Origin: JANQPX01 sp041398025
Lineage (GTDB): Bacteria > Pseudomonadota > Alphaproteobacteria > Geminicoccales > Geminicoccaceae
Direction of reading: 5' to 3'
Length of the DNA: 64,000 bases
Assembly (NCBI GenBank): GCA_041398025.1
Contig: JAWKVM010000026.1
Location: 62,001-126,000 of the forward strand
Part shown: piece by piece, positions 9,068-17,619 of the stretch
Layout of the letters: each line of letters opens with the position of its first letter
How positions within the stretch are numbered: position 1 is the stretch's first letter
Notes under the pieces: model-generated
What the model saw: only the letters and a program-made list of their open reading frames with translations
What the model was told of the DNA's origin: nothing
The model's database searches: none
Made by a program: the position numbers and the translations under genes

Positions 9068-9709
9068 TCAGAGCTGGCGTTCGACCTGGCTGCGCATCTG
9101 ATCCAGGAGGCCGTCGAAACCGCGCCGCTCGATCACCGAGGCGAACTCGGCACGCTGGGTCACCACCATGCTCACCCCCTCGACCATGACGTCAATCGCC
9201 TGCAGCTTGCCGCCACCGTCCTCGTCGCGCAGGCGCCAGTCGAGGCGATAGGGCGGATAGCCCGGCCAGAACAGGTCGGTCGAGACCAGAACGTCGTTCT
9301 TGCCCACGGGTTCGCCCTTCACGATCTCGAAATTCTCCAGCGGGATCCTGGTGCTGGACGCCCGGATCTTGGAGGCGAGCGTGTCGAGCGCATAGGGCCG
9401 AAACAGGTCGAGATAGGCCGTGCGCTGCTCTTCCGTGGCGCGGCGCCAGTGCTTTGCGAGAATCAGCTTGCCGGTCGTGTCCAGATTGATCGCATCGTCG
9501 AGCAGTCCGATCAGCTTCTGCAGCTGATGATCATCCGCCTGCCCGCTCGGCCCGAGAACATCCAGGAATTCCTGGCCGACATGCTCGATCATCGCCGTGG
9601 CCGCATCGACCTGCGGCTGCGCATGCGCGCTCTGGACGGCGAAACAGAGAACGAGGGCACCGGCGACAGCGGTCAGGTGACGCCATGGGCTGAGACGGGC
9701 AACCAGCAT
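9068..9709 (-). CDS. MlaC-like phospholipid-binding periplasmic protein
   Basis: A 213-residue protein with a signal peptide (residues 1-29, ending 'SAHAQ') and the MlaC/Tgt2 fold. The tell-tale parts are the 'RAYLDLFRPY' type segment ('QRTAYLDLFRPYALDTLAS'), 'YRLDWRLRDEDGG', 'LQAIDVMVEGVSMV' and the final 'EFASVIERRGFDGLLDQM'. MlaC shuttles phospholipids between the outer-membrane MlaA complex and the inner-membrane MlaFEDB transporter. Here it stands alone, with no mlaFED neighbours. The start was placed at 9709 because only this gives a proper signal peptide and the usual family length; the longer frame runs into the divergent gene. Confidence 0.88.
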   Translation of the reverse strand: MLVARLSPWRHLTAVAGALVLCFAVQSAHAQPQVDAATAMIEHVGQEFLDVLGPSGQADDHQLQKLIGLLDDAINLDTTGKLILAKHWRRATEEQRTAYLDLFRPYALDTLASKIRASSTRIPLENFEIVKGEPVGKNDVLVSTDLFWPGYPPYRLDWRLRDEDGGGKLQAIDVMVEGVSMVVTQRAEFASVIERRGFDGLLDQMRSQVERQL

Positions 9710-9956
9710 GATGAGATCTCCAACCTGTCGGACCCTGCCAATCGCGGCTTTGTCCGACGCACACAGTTCGGCATGAAGTGACCGAAAAATTTCACGCTTT
9801 CGCCTGCAATGGCAAGCGCTGCTCTCCTGAATGTTGCATAAAGGAGTACTATTTCTGAACCTTAGCGACAGTTCTGCAACAATGACATCAGCGTTGGCGT
9901 GCAATCCGCAGGGCCGATGATCGACAACAGACGCATAAAAACGGTAGGATCCCGCC

Positions 9957-10661
9957 ATGTGTGGCCGTTTCATGCTGAAAACGCCGATCGGCGAGATCGC
10001 CGATCTGTTCGGGCTCGATAGCGCGCCGGTGTTGCCGCCGCGCTACAATATCGCGCCGTCACAGGACGCCGCGATCATCCGGCGGACGGAAAGCGGCACC
10101 CGCGAGCTGGCGCTCGCCCAGTTCGGGCTGGTGCCCCCTTGGGCCGAAGATCCTAAGACCGGCTACAAGATGATCAACGCGCGCGGCGAGACGGTCGATC
10201 GCCTGCCGTCCTTTCGCGAGGCCTATCGAAAGCGCCGATGTCTGGTGCCGACGGACGGCTTCTACGAATGGCAGGCTCTCGATCCCTCCGGCAAGGGCCC
10301 GAAGCAGCCTTTCGTGATCCGCCGCCCGGACGAGAAACCCTTCGCCTTCGCCGGCATCCATGAGCGCTGGCGATCGAAAGACGGTGCCCGCGTCATCGAG
10401 AGCTTCGCGATCGTCACCACCTCGGCCAATCAGCGGCTCCGCCCCGTTCATCCGCGCATGCCGGTGGTGCTCGACGCCGGGGCCTGGGAGCGCTGGCTGG
10501 ACCCGGCGACCGATGGACGGCCTCTACTCCGCCCCTGTCCCGAGGACTGGCTGTCAGCCGTGATGATCGGCCCGCGCATCAACCGGCCGGCCCATGACGA
10601 TCCGAGCGTGCTCGCCCCCATGGACCGGCCGCTCGCACCGTCTCAAGGCAGCCTCTTCTAG
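9957..10661 (+). CDS. SRAP-domain protein (HMCES/YedK family)
   Basis: A 234-residue SOS-response-associated peptidase. It begins 'MCGRF', whose Cys2 becomes the N-terminal catalytic residue that crosslinks to abasic sites in single-stranded DNA. The family's other hallmarks follow: 'PPRYNIAPSQ', 'INARGET', 'RCLVPTDGFYEW' and 'IHPRMP'-like 'VHPRMPVVL' with the conserved histidine. YedK/HMCES proteins shield abasic sites during replication. It is expressed divergently from the MlaC-like gene. No LexA box was recognised upstream. Confidence 0.95.
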   Translation: MCGRFMLKTPIGEIADLFGLDSAPVLPPRYNIAPSQDAAIIRRTESGTRELALAQFGLVPPWAEDPKTGYKMINARGETVDRLPSFREAYRKRRCLVPTDGFYEWQALDPSGKGPKQPFVIRRPDEKPFAFAGIHERWRSKDGARVIESFAIVTTSANQRLRPVHPRMPVVLDAGAWERWLDPATDGRPLLRPCPEDWLSAVMIGPRINRPAHDDPSVLAPMDRPLAPSQGSLF

Positions 10662-10901
10662 GGCGCACGCCTTCCGGCGCCCTTTCCGCCCCCACGGCGT
10701 GAGGCCGGCGTCGGCGTCGCTTGGTCCGAGACCATTTCCCTCGGCACGCCATCCTTCCGCCGATGTGACGGCAGCGCCTTCGCCACTGCACCTTTCTCAG
10801 ACCGGCGTCAAAAACCGTGGTCGTGGTCACGCGGCTTTAACGATGTTTTCAGTTCCGAACGGTACAAGCGGACGATGTCCAAAGGTCTACAGGTTGAGTT
10901 G

Positions 10902-11420
10902 ATGACAAGATCCGATGGAGCGAACGGCCTGGCGTCTGCAGTATCGCAGGCGCGTGACCTGCATGATCCGCCGGCCGGCGTTGCCGCGAGCGCGGACAGC
11001 GGATCGGATCGCTGCCACCTGACGACGATCCTGTCCTTCCTCAAACAGGAGATCGACCAGTCAGGTGCCCTGCTGCACGATCTCGCCGGCTGCCTGTCCT
11101 ATGAATTCTCCACGGTCAGCCAGACCAACGATCTCGATGCCATCCGACAGCGCATGGTCATCGCGACGATCGCCTTGCAGAACGAGGATCGCATTCAGCA
11201 GCGGCTCGGCGATCTGCGCCTGGTGCTGTCGCTGCTGGAGGGCGCGCTGCTGCGCGGGACGCCGGCCATCGGCGCCGATCTCGATCACGCCATCATCGAT
11301 CAGCTCCGTCTCGACGAGCTGCGCGTCACCTTTGCCTACAATGTCGGCATGGCGAGCGAGCCGGCCGCGCCATCCCCTCCCGCCGGCACCCCGACAATCG
11401 GCGACATCGATCTCTTCTAG
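10902..11420 (+). CDS. Chemotaxis-operon small protein with CheZ/CheT-like DxxxQ motif
   Basis: A 172-residue, largely helical protein of unproven function that opens the chemotaxis operon. The ~45-residue N-terminus is low-complexity; the core (residues ~50-115) is amphipathic helix. It contains 'QNEDRIQQRL', giving Asp96-x-x-x-Gln100, the spacing of the catalytic pair in the CheY-P phosphatase CheZ and in Sinorhizobium meliloti CheT. The C-terminus ends 'IGDIDLF', acidic-hydrophobic like the CheY-binding tail of CheZ. Function as a CheY-P phosphatase is inferred from the motif and position. The ATG at 10902 follows AGGTTGAG; an upstream ATG at 10875 would add nine residues. Confidence 0.6.
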   Translation: MTRSDGANGLASAVSQARDLHDPPAGVAASADSGSDRCHLTTILSFLKQEIDQSGALLHDLAGCLSYEFSTVSQTNDLDAIRQRMVIATIALQNEDRIQQRLGDLRLVLSLLEGALLRGTPAIGADLDHAIIDQLRLDELRVTFAYNVGMASEPAAPSPPAGTPTIGDIDLF

Positions 11421-11540
11421 GCTCATGCATGAAGACACGTGACGATAATTTCCTGCCGTTAACCGAAATGAAACGGATGATCCATAACCTGCCGGAGGTC
11501 TGAGCAAGATGCGTGACGGAGCAAGAAGAGCGAGAGCTGA

Positions 11541-11852
11541 ATGAGCGGATTCCAATCCGAAGTCGTCGACGACAACTGCCAGATCACGCTGCCGCGTGTT
11601 CTGGATATTCCCGCAGCCGCCGAGCTCCGGGACGCCGTGCTCGAATCGGTGGTCTCCGGCATGACGGTGACACTCAGGTCCGACGGCGTGGAGCAGGTCA
11701 CGACACCCGGCATTCAGGTGCTGATGGCCGTGGCCGCGCATGTCGATTTCCAAAAGGCGAAACTCGTCGTTGCCGGCCCCTCGGACGCGCTGATCGATGG
11801 TTTCAGCGATTTAGGCCTCTTTTCGCAATTGATGTCGTGGAATGTTCAATGA
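11541..11852 (+). CDS. STAS-domain protein, CheS-like, upstream of cheY
   Basis: A 103-residue single STAS domain. The signature loop reads 'VEQVTTPGIQVL', aligning with the 'IDSSGL' phosphorylation loop of anti-sigma antagonists but with Thr-Thr-Pro in place of Asp-Ser-Ser. Its stop overlaps the start of cheY by four bases (ATGA), so the two are translationally coupled. In S. meliloti the small protein CheS occupies the same position before cheY1-cheA and helps drain phosphate from CheY1; an equivalent role here is inferred from order and size only. Confidence 0.75.
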   Translation: MSGFQSEVVDDNCQITLPRVLDIPAAAELRDAVLESVVSGMTVTLRSDGVEQVTTPGIQVLMAVAAHVDFQKAKLVVAGPSDALIDGFSDLGLFSQLMSWNVQ

Positions 11853-12217
11853 TGCCGAAACGAATCCTGACGGTCGATGATTCGAAGACGATGCGGGACA
11901 TGCTGCTCGTCACTCTGAAACAAGCCGGCTACGACGTCATCCAGGCCGAAGACGGCAAGGATGGCCTTGCAAAGCTTGAAGCCAGCGGTGCCGACGTGAT
12001 CATCACCGACATCAACATGCCGGTCATGGATGGGATCGCTTTCATCAAGGCCTGCCGCGCCAATGCGACCTACGCGTCGACGCCGATCCTGACGCTCACC
12101 ACCGAAAGCTCGGACGCGAAAAAGGCCGAGGGCCGTGCCGCAGGGGCCACGGGCTGGATCGTGAAGCCCTTCAACCCCGAAGGCCTGATTCGCGTCGTCG
12201 AGAAAGTCTGCCCCTAG
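11849..12217 (+). CDS. cheY: Chemotaxis response regulator CheY (first copy)
   Basis: A 122-residue single receiver domain. The acidic pair Asp10-Asp11, phospho-acceptor Asp54 ('IITDINMPVMDG'), the Thr of 'ILTLTTES' and Lys of 'WIVKPFNP' are all present. CheY carries phosphate from CheA to the flagellar switch or acts as a phosphate sink. The start overlaps the STAS gene stop, and cheA follows 25 bases later. A longer in-frame extension upstream lacks homology and is rejected. Confidence 0.95.
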   Translation: MMPKRILTVDDSKTMRDMLLVTLKQAGYDVIQAEDGKDGLAKLEASGADVIITDINMPVMDGIAFIKACRANATYASTPILTLTTESSDAKKAEGRAAGATGWIVKPFNPEGLIRVVEKVCP

Positions 12218-12242
12218 AGGTCATTGGACAGAGTGCCATCAC

Positions 12243-14354
12243 ATGGATGATCTTGCCGAATTCAAACAAACCTATTTTCAGGAATGTGAGGACCTGCTCG
12301 CCGACCTGGAAGAGCAGCTGACGGCCCTGCAGCAAGGCGAAACGGACGACGAAATCCTCCATGCGGCCTTTCGTGCGATTCATTCGATCAAGGGTGGCGC
12401 CGGAGCGTTCGGCTTCACACGTCTGGTCGGCTTCGCTCACGTCTTCGAAACCGTTCTGGACCAGATGCGCGAGCATCGTCTGGAAACCAGCAACGGCAAT
12501 GTCTCGATTCTGATTCGGGCGGGCGACGTCCTTTCCGATCTGGTCGTCGCTGCCCAGAACGACGAAACACCACCTGAAGATCTCGGGAAGGACCTTCTCG
12601 AAAGTCTGCACGAGCTCGCCGGCACCAGCGCCGATGAGGAGGAGGATGACGACGACGACTTCTTCGGCGACGTCAAATTTGCCGGCCCGGATCAGACGGG
12701 CGCCGCTGGAGACGCCGGGGACGATGGCGAGGCGGTCACGCGTGACGTCCGTCTCACCTTCGCTCCGACGCCGCTTCTCTTCCACCGGGCCAACGATCCT
12801 CTGATCCTGATCCGCGAACTGAAGTCGCTCGGGGCGCTTGAAACCGAGGTCGATGCCTCCAGCTTGCCGACCTTGCGCGACATGGAAGCGGACGGTTCCT
12901 ATCTAAGCTGGCAGTTCAAGCTGACGACGTCCGCGACACTGGACGACGTCCGGGCCGTCTTCGAATTCGTGCTCGACGACTGTGAGCTCAGCATCGAGGA
13001 GGAGAATGAAGCGGCGGCCGATGCAGGCCCTGAAGCTGCCGAGGAAGCGCCGGTCCGGAAAGCCGAGGCCAGGCCTGCCGAAAAAACGGAGACCACGGAG
13101 CCAGGGAAGGCCGCGGCAGCCGAGAAAAAGGCGCCCGCCTCGATCAGGGTCGACCTCGAGCGGATCAATCGGCTGGTCAATATGGTCGGCGAGCTGGTCA
13201 TCACCCAGGCCATGCTGAGGGAGCAACTCACGAAACTCTCCATCAAGGAACAGGCCGGACTGCTGCATGGTGTCGAATCGCTCGATCTTCAGATGCGCGA
13301 ACTGCAGGACGGCGTGATGTCGATCAGGGCGCAGCCGGTCAAATCCGTCTTTTCCCGGATGACCAGGCTGGTGCGCGAGCTCTCCTGTTCGCTCAACAAG
13401 CAGGCCAGGCTGGTGATCACTGGTGAGAACACCGAGATCGACAAGACCGTTATCGAGGAACTGGCGGATCCGCTGACGCATATGATCCGGAATTCCATGG
13501 ATCACGGCCTGGAGACACCAGCAGAGCGCGAGCGGGCCGGCAAGCCACGCGAAGGCACGATTCGCCTTGCAGCCGAGCACCGCAACGGCAAGATCGTCAT
13601 CTCGGTCGGCGATGATGGCCGCGGCATCAACCGCCAGAAGGTTCTGAAGAAAGCCGTCGAAAAGGGTTTGATCTCAGCCGATGCGACGCCCGGCGACGAT
13701 GAGATCGACAATCTCATTCTGCTCCCTGGCTTCTCCACCGCCGATCAGGTTTCCGACGTCTCCGGGCGCGGTGTCGGCATGGATGTCGTGGTGCGCAAGA
13801 TTCAGAACATGGGCGGGCGGATCGGCATCAGCTCCGTCCCCGGCAAGAGCTCGCAGTTCAACCTGACCCTGCCGCTGACGCTCGCCGTCCTTGACGGCAT
13901 GATCATCCGTGTCGGCGAGGAGTTCTACATCATCCCCATAACCGGCATCGTCGAAAGCTTGAGGTTCGAAAACAGCGCCGTTCACGAACTCGCGACCGGC
14001 GGCGACATCCTGGCGATACGCGGCGGCTTCATCAAGCTGGTCTACCTCGCAGATCTCTTCGGCATAAAATCGCAATCCAGCGAAAAGGACGACCGGCTCA
14101 TCGTCGTCGTCGAGACTGGTGCCAGCGATCCGATCGGCCTTGTGGTCGACGAGCTGGTAGGCCAGCAGCAGGTGGTCATCAAGAGCCTCGAGTCGAACTA
14201 TCGCCGTGTCGAAGGTGTGGCTGGAGCGACGATTCTCGGCAATGGCATGGTTGCCCTGATCCTCGATGTCGACGGCCTGCATGCAATGTCGCATCAGCCG
14301 CGCTCACCGGTGCTCGACACCTCGTCCCTGCAGCCCGCCGAGGTGATGCTATGA
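12243..14354 (+). CDS. cheA: Chemotaxis histidine kinase CheA
   Basis: A 703-residue kinase with all classical regions. P1 (HPt) is at residues 1-105 with the phosphorylated His47 ('AIHSIKGGAGAFG'). An acidic linker rich in Asp/Glu (~120-140) leads to a CheY-binding-type domain (~160-250), then an Ala/Glu/Lys-rich linker. P3 dimerisation starts near 298 ('DLERINRLVNMVGELV'). P4 ATPase has the N box 'MIRNSMDHGLE' (~410), 'VGDDGRGIN' (~453) and 'SGRGVGMDVV' (~506). The CheW-like P5 domain spans ~549-690. Its last codons overlap the start of a 17-codon ORF (ATGA), not a cheW gene. Confidence 0.97.
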   Translation: MDDLAEFKQTYFQECEDLLADLEEQLTALQQGETDDEILHAAFRAIHSIKGGAGAFGFTRLVGFAHVFETVLDQMREHRLETSNGNVSILIRAGDVLSDLVVAAQNDETPPEDLGKDLLESLHELAGTSADEEEDDDDDFFGDVKFAGPDQTGAAGDAGDDGEAVTRDVRLTFAPTPLLFHRANDPLILIRELKSLGALETEVDASSLPTLRDMEADGSYLSWQFKLTTSATLDDVRAVFEFVLDDCELSIEEENEAAADAGPEAAEEAPVRKAEARPAEKTETTEPGKAAAAEKKAPASIRVDLERINRLVNMVGELVITQAMLREQLTKLSIKEQAGLLHGVESLDLQMRELQDGVMSIRAQPVKSVFSRMTRLVRELSCSLNKQARLVITGENTEIDKTVIEELADPLTHMIRNSMDHGLETPAERERAGKPREGTIRLAAEHRNGKIVISVGDDGRGINRQKVLKKAVEKGLISADATPGDDEIDNLILLPGFSTADQVSDVSGRGVGMDVVVRKIQNMGGRIGISSVPGKSSQFNLTLPLTLAVLDGMIIRVGEEFYIIPITGIVESLRFENSAVHELATGGDILAIRGGFIKLVYLADLFGIKSQSSEKDDRLIVVVETGASDPIGLVVDELVGQQQVVIKSLESNYRRVEGVAGATILGNGMVALILDVDGLHAMSHQPRSPVLDTSSLQPAEVML

Positions 14355-14404
14355 CGGCGCAGCCCTTCCTCGACCACCATGGGACCGGAGATGGAGTGGC
14401 ATGA
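14351..14404 (+). CDS. 17-codon bridging ORF between cheA and cheR (possible cheW scar)
   Basis: This tiny ORF starts with the ATGA that ends cheA and finishes with the ATGA that starts cheR, so it is coupled at both ends. It encodes 17 residues beginning MTAQPFL. It also contains a GGAG sequence that can serve as the cheR ribosome site. In S. meliloti-type operons cheW lies exactly here. The simplest readings are a relic of an internally deleted cheW, or a short leader kept to couple cheR translation to cheA. No protein function is claimed. Confidence 0.4.
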   Translation: MTAQPFLDHHGTGDGVA

Positions 14405-15246
14405 CTAAGCTCGCTCCGCCGAAAACCAGAGAGTTCTCCCTAACCGATGCCGAGTATCGATCGATCCGCGATCGAATCTACGACCTGGCAGGCATCAAAC
14501 TTGGCGATCAGAAACAAGACCTGGTCTACAGCAGGCTGACCAAGCGACTGCGCGCCATCGGTGTCGCTGATTTCGCTTCCTATCTCAGGCTCCTTGATGG
14601 TCCTGACGGGCATCAGGAGCTCGAGCTGATGCTCAATGCCTTGACGACCAATCTGACGTCGTTCTTTCGCGAGAGCCACCATTTCGACCATTTGAAAACC
14701 ATCGCCTTGCAGGAGAGCCTGGAACGGCAGCAGGACCATGGCCGCCAACTGCGCATCTGGTCATCGGCCTGTTCGACCGGCGAGGAACCTTACAGCATCG
14801 CCATGACCCTGCTGGAGAGCAACGCCGACCTAAGCCGAGTCGATGCACGAATCCTGGCCACGGACATCAATACCGACGTCCTCAGCCGCGCCTCTCAGGG
14901 CCGCTATGGTGCGCCCATCCTCGCCAAATGCCCGGCGTCCTGCCGCACCCATTTTCGTACCTTCCCGGATGGCAGCGGCGAGGTGAAGGCAGAAGTCAAG
15001 AACCTCATCACCTTTCGCAAGCTCAATCTTCTCGGCAGCTGGCCGATGAGCCGGCAGTTCGACGTCATCTTCTGCCGCAATGTTCTAATTTACTTCGACA
15101 ATAAAACCAAAGCCCAGCTGGTCGATCGCTTTGTCGAGGTTCTCAGACCCAATGGTTGGCTTTACCTCGGGCATTCCGAGTCCGCGAGTGGCAGCCATCC
15201 TGCATTGGAGCCCGCCGGGCGTACCATTTACAGGAAAATTTCATGA
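14401..15246 (+). CDS. cheR: Chemoreceptor glutamate methyltransferase CheR
   Basis: A 281-residue SAM-dependent methyltransferase that methylates receptor glutamates during adaptation. The N-terminal helical domain (about 10-75, with 'YSRLTKRLRAIG') is followed by the catalytic domain with 'TNLTSFFRESHHFDHL', the SAM motif 'IWSSACSTGEEPYSIAM' and the family signature 'FDVIFCRNVLIYFD'. The C-terminus has 'YLGHSES'. The stop overlaps the cheD start by four bases. There is no pentapeptide-binding extension. Confidence 0.97.
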   Translation: MTKLAPPKTREFSLTDAEYRSIRDRIYDLAGIKLGDQKQDLVYSRLTKRLRAIGVADFASYLRLLDGPDGHQELELMLNALTTNLTSFFRESHHFDHLKTIALQESLERQQDHGRQLRIWSSACSTGEEPYSIAMTLLESNADLSRVDARILATDINTDVLSRASQGRYGAPILAKCPASCRTHFRTFPDGSGEVKAEVKNLITFRKLNLLGSWPMSRQFDVIFCRNVLIYFDNKTKAQLVDRFVEVLRPNGWLYLGHSESASGSHPALEPAGRTIYRKIS

Positions 15247-15893
15247 CGAATCTTCAGGACAATGCTCTGTTTCGGCACAGGCAGGGTGCACGTCATGAAA
15301 AGAACTCCGGCCGATATTTCGATGCGCGCTATGGCATGAATGTCGTGATGGTGCTCCCTGGCCGACACTATGTCACCGGCAGCGCCGACGAGATGATTGT
15401 GACCCTGCTCGGCTCCTGTGTTGCCGCCTGCATTCGCGATCCTATCCTGGCGGTCGGAGGCCTCAATCATTTTCTGCTGCCAGAGAGCGACACCGGCCAA
15501 TGGGGCAAGACGGCCGACGCCGCCATGCGTTACGGCAACCACGCCATGGAAACGCTGATCAACGACATCATCAAACTTGGCGGTGCGCGATCGAGGCTCG
15601 AAGTCAAGGTCTTCGGCGGTGCCCGGGTCATCGAAGGCGCTTCGACCCTTTCCGTCGGTCAGCGAAACGTCGAGTTCGTGCAGAACTACCTGAAGAATGA
15701 AGGTCTCAACGTCGCCGCTACGCATTTGGGAGGGACGCTGCCCAGGCGGATTCACTACTTTCCGATGACTGGCCGAGTTCAGATGCGTCAGATGCAACGC
15801 AGCGCAGATCGAGATCTTTTCAAGGAAGAGATCGCCTATCGCAATCAAATCCGGGTCGACGACAATGCAGGCGATGCAGAACTATTCGACTGA
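15243..15893 (+). CDS. cheD: Chemoreceptor glutamine deamidase CheD
   Basis: A 216-residue CheD. The catalytic cysteine is in 'LLGSCVAACI', the histidine in 'VGGLNHFLLP', and 'RLEVKVFGGARVIEG' and 'GTLPRRIHYFPMTGRVQMR' are further conserved segments. CheD deamidates specific receptor glutamines and can interact with the CheY-P phosphatase CheC in other bacteria. An N-terminal ~40 residues precede the domain. Its ATG overlaps the cheR stop (ATGA), which fixes the start; a longer frame reading into cheR is rejected. Confidence 0.95.
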   Translation: MTNLQDNALFRHRQGARHEKNSGRYFDARYGMNVVMVLPGRHYVTGSADEMIVTLLGSCVAACIRDPILAVGGLNHFLLPESDTGQWGKTADAAMRYGNHAMETLINDIIKLGGARSRLEVKVFGGARVIEGASTLSVGQRNVEFVQNYLKNEGLNVAATHLGGTLPRRIHYFPMTGRVQMRQMQRSADRDLFKEEIAYRNQIRVDDNAGDAELFD

Positions 15894-15900
15894 CAGCAAG

Positions 15901-16965
15901 ATGAGCCGGCGCAAGATCAAGGTCGTGGTGGTCGACGATTCCGCGCTCATGCGCAAGATGCTGACCGCCGTTCTGGAATCGGATGCCGACATCGAGGTTG
16001 CCGGCGCTGCGCCCGATGCGCTGTCTGCAAGACAGATGATTCGGGATCTCGATCCGGACGTCGTCACGCTCGATGTGGAAATGCCCGGGATGGATGGCCT
16101 GACCTTCCTGGAAAAGATCATGACGCTTCGACCGATGCCGGTCATCATGGTGTCAAGTCTTACACAAAAGGGTGCCAAGACGACGATCAGAGCTCTTGAA
16201 TGCGGCGCCGTGGATTTTGTCGCTAAACCGGTGGCCCCAGCGCACGAAGCTCTCGATACTTTGAAATCGAACCTGATTTCCAAGGTCAAAGCGGCTTTCA
16301 GCGCCAATGTGATCGCCCACAAGCCAAGGCAGGCAAATAGGCCACCTGTCAGGACGGGCACGCGGCAGGGCAAGACCAAGCTGATCGCGATCGGTGCTTC
16401 GACAGGTGGTGTTGTCGCCGTTCAGACCATCCTCGCAGCGCTCCCCCGACAATGTCCAGGCGTTGTTATTACCCAACATATGCCGCCAGCTTTCACGAAG
16501 TCATTCGCCTCTCGCCTCGATCAAAATTGCGGCCTCACGGTCGTGGAAGCGACCGACGGGGAACGCGTTCAGCCTGGTCACGCCTATATCGCTCCGGGCA
16601 GCCATCACCTGGAAATTGGCCAAAGTCAGCAGGGGTTTATCTGCCGGCTACGGGATGGACCTCTCGTTTCAGGACACCGTCCTTCTGTGGACGTCCTTTT
16701 CGAGTCCGTCGCGAAGCAAGCTGGCGATCAAGCCGTCGGCGTCATTCTGACTGGCATGGGACGCGACGGAGCCGCCGGACTCCTCGCCATGCGTCAGGCC
16801 GGCGCGGCAACACTCGGACAATGTGAAGCTAGTTGTGTTGTCTATGGAATGCCACGTGCCGCGAATGAGCTCGGTGCCGTTGCGGCAGAGCTGCCGCTCG
16901 AATGTATCGCGGAAGGAATCATGTCAGCGGGTCGGTCTACAAAAGGGTCTCTGCAGATGTCGTGA
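15901..16965 (+). CDS. cheB: Protein-glutamate methylesterase/response regulator CheB
   Basis: A 354-residue two-domain protein. The receiver domain (5-125) carries 'VVVDDSALMRKML', acceptor Asp58 ('LDVEMPGMDG') and Lys of 'FVAKP'. After a linker, the methylesterase domain (~160-345) has the catalytic triad Ser167 ('IGASTGG'), His193 ('ITQHMPP') and Asp289 ('TGMGRDGAAG'). It removes methyl groups from receptors when phosphorylated by CheA. Starts at 15865 and 15874 overlapping cheD are also possible; 15901 is eight bases past the cheD stop and gives the usual length. The second half is visibly less GC-rich than cheA. Confidence 0.95.
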   Translation: MSRRKIKVVVVDDSALMRKMLTAVLESDADIEVAGAAPDALSARQMIRDLDPDVVTLDVEMPGMDGLTFLEKIMTLRPMPVIMVSSLTQKGAKTTIRALECGAVDFVAKPVAPAHEALDTLKSNLISKVKAAFSANVIAHKPRQANRPPVRTGTRQGKTKLIAIGASTGGVVAVQTILAALPRQCPGVVITQHMPPAFTKSFASRLDQNCGLTVVEATDGERVQPGHAYIAPGSHHLEIGQSQQGFICRLRDGPLVSGHRPSVDVLFESVAKQAGDQAVGVILTGMGRDGAAGLLAMRQAGAATLGQCEASCVVYGMPRAANELGAVAAELPLECIAEGIMSAGRSTKGSLQMS

Positions 16966-17040
16966 GCAAGCGGATCCTCGTCGATTCATGCCATAGAATC
17001 GAGACAGCAAGCAGTGATACCAGACTTGGAGATGAACATC

Positions 17041-17430
17041 ATGCCGTCGGCAAGCAATTTGCAAATTCTGGTCGTTGACGATCAGCAGAGCATGCGGGAA
17101 CTGACTCGTCATTGCCTCAAGCAAATGGGCATCAGCAAGGTCGCCATGGCCAAAAGTGGCGAGGAAGCCCTTGGCACACTCGACAAAACAAAATTTGACC
17201 TCATTATCTCGGATTGGAACATGGATGGGATAAGTGGCCTCGAATTGCTGACAAAAGTCAGAAACAACCCAATCATAAAAAAGCTGCCCTTCATCATGGC
17301 AACAGGTCAAAAAGAAAAATCACAGATTATAGCGGCGAAAGAGGCAGGAGCTAATAACTACATAGTGAAACCATTCAGCACGGCTGATTTAAAAAAGAGG
17401 GTCGAAGCTGTTCTCGGCGCATTGGAGTAG
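17041..17430 (+). CDS. cheY: Chemotaxis response regulator CheY (second copy)
   Basis: A 129-residue receiver domain with Asp13-Asp14, acceptor Asp58 ('LIISDWNMDG'), Thr of 'FIMATGQ' and Lys of 'NYIVKPF'. The Trp after the acceptor and 'MDGISG' resemble the flagellar-motor-binding CheY class (as in E. coli 'DWNMPNMDG'), more than the first copy. It ends the che operon. Codons are much richer in A/T at third positions than in cheA, suggesting separate acquisition or relaxed codon use. The start at 17041 has GGAG nine bases upstream; ATGs at 17032 and 17014 are alternatives. Confidence 0.92.
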   Translation: MPSASNLQILVVDDQQSMRELTRHCLKQMGISKVAMAKSGEEALGTLDKTKFDLIISDWNMDGISGLELLTKVRNNPIIKKLPFIMATGQKEKSQIIAAKEAGANNYIVKPFSTADLKKRVEAVLGALE

Positions 17431-17585
17431 TCAATGACCGAAGCGAAGAGCCCTTCCCGCCAAATTGGATCATGGAAGGTTTAATGACCTGCCCCCTTCA
17501 AACCGCACCAGCTGCTATGAGAGCGGCTGTCGCTATGAGCTTGACCCGTTTCCTGGACCATTTGGCGTGAGAAAATTCCGCCTGA

Positions 17586-17619
17586 TGAGCTCAAGGTGGG
17601 CTGGTCTGCCTTGAGCTCA
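17586..17619. terminator. Perfect hairpin at the 3' end of the IS transposase gene
   Basis: Eleven-base perfect arms TGAGCTCAAGG and CCTTGAGCTCA with a 12-base loop overlap the last codons of orfB. Such end-proximal hairpins block read-through or incoming transcription in many insertion sequences. There is no T run. Confidence 0.5.

Noticed and set aside
10840..10870. Possible EcfG-type stress promoter (GGAAC ... GTT) upstream of the che operon
   Set aside because: The spacing between the two elements is about ten bases, well short of the required 16-17, and it lies on the wrong strand.
17485..17492. TGACCTGC before the IS as a possible true left tip
   Set aside because: It matches the first eight bases of the right tip, but the following sequence diverges completely, whereas the inner pair at 17554 and 18751 aligns over 25 bases. 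Kept only as a possibility.
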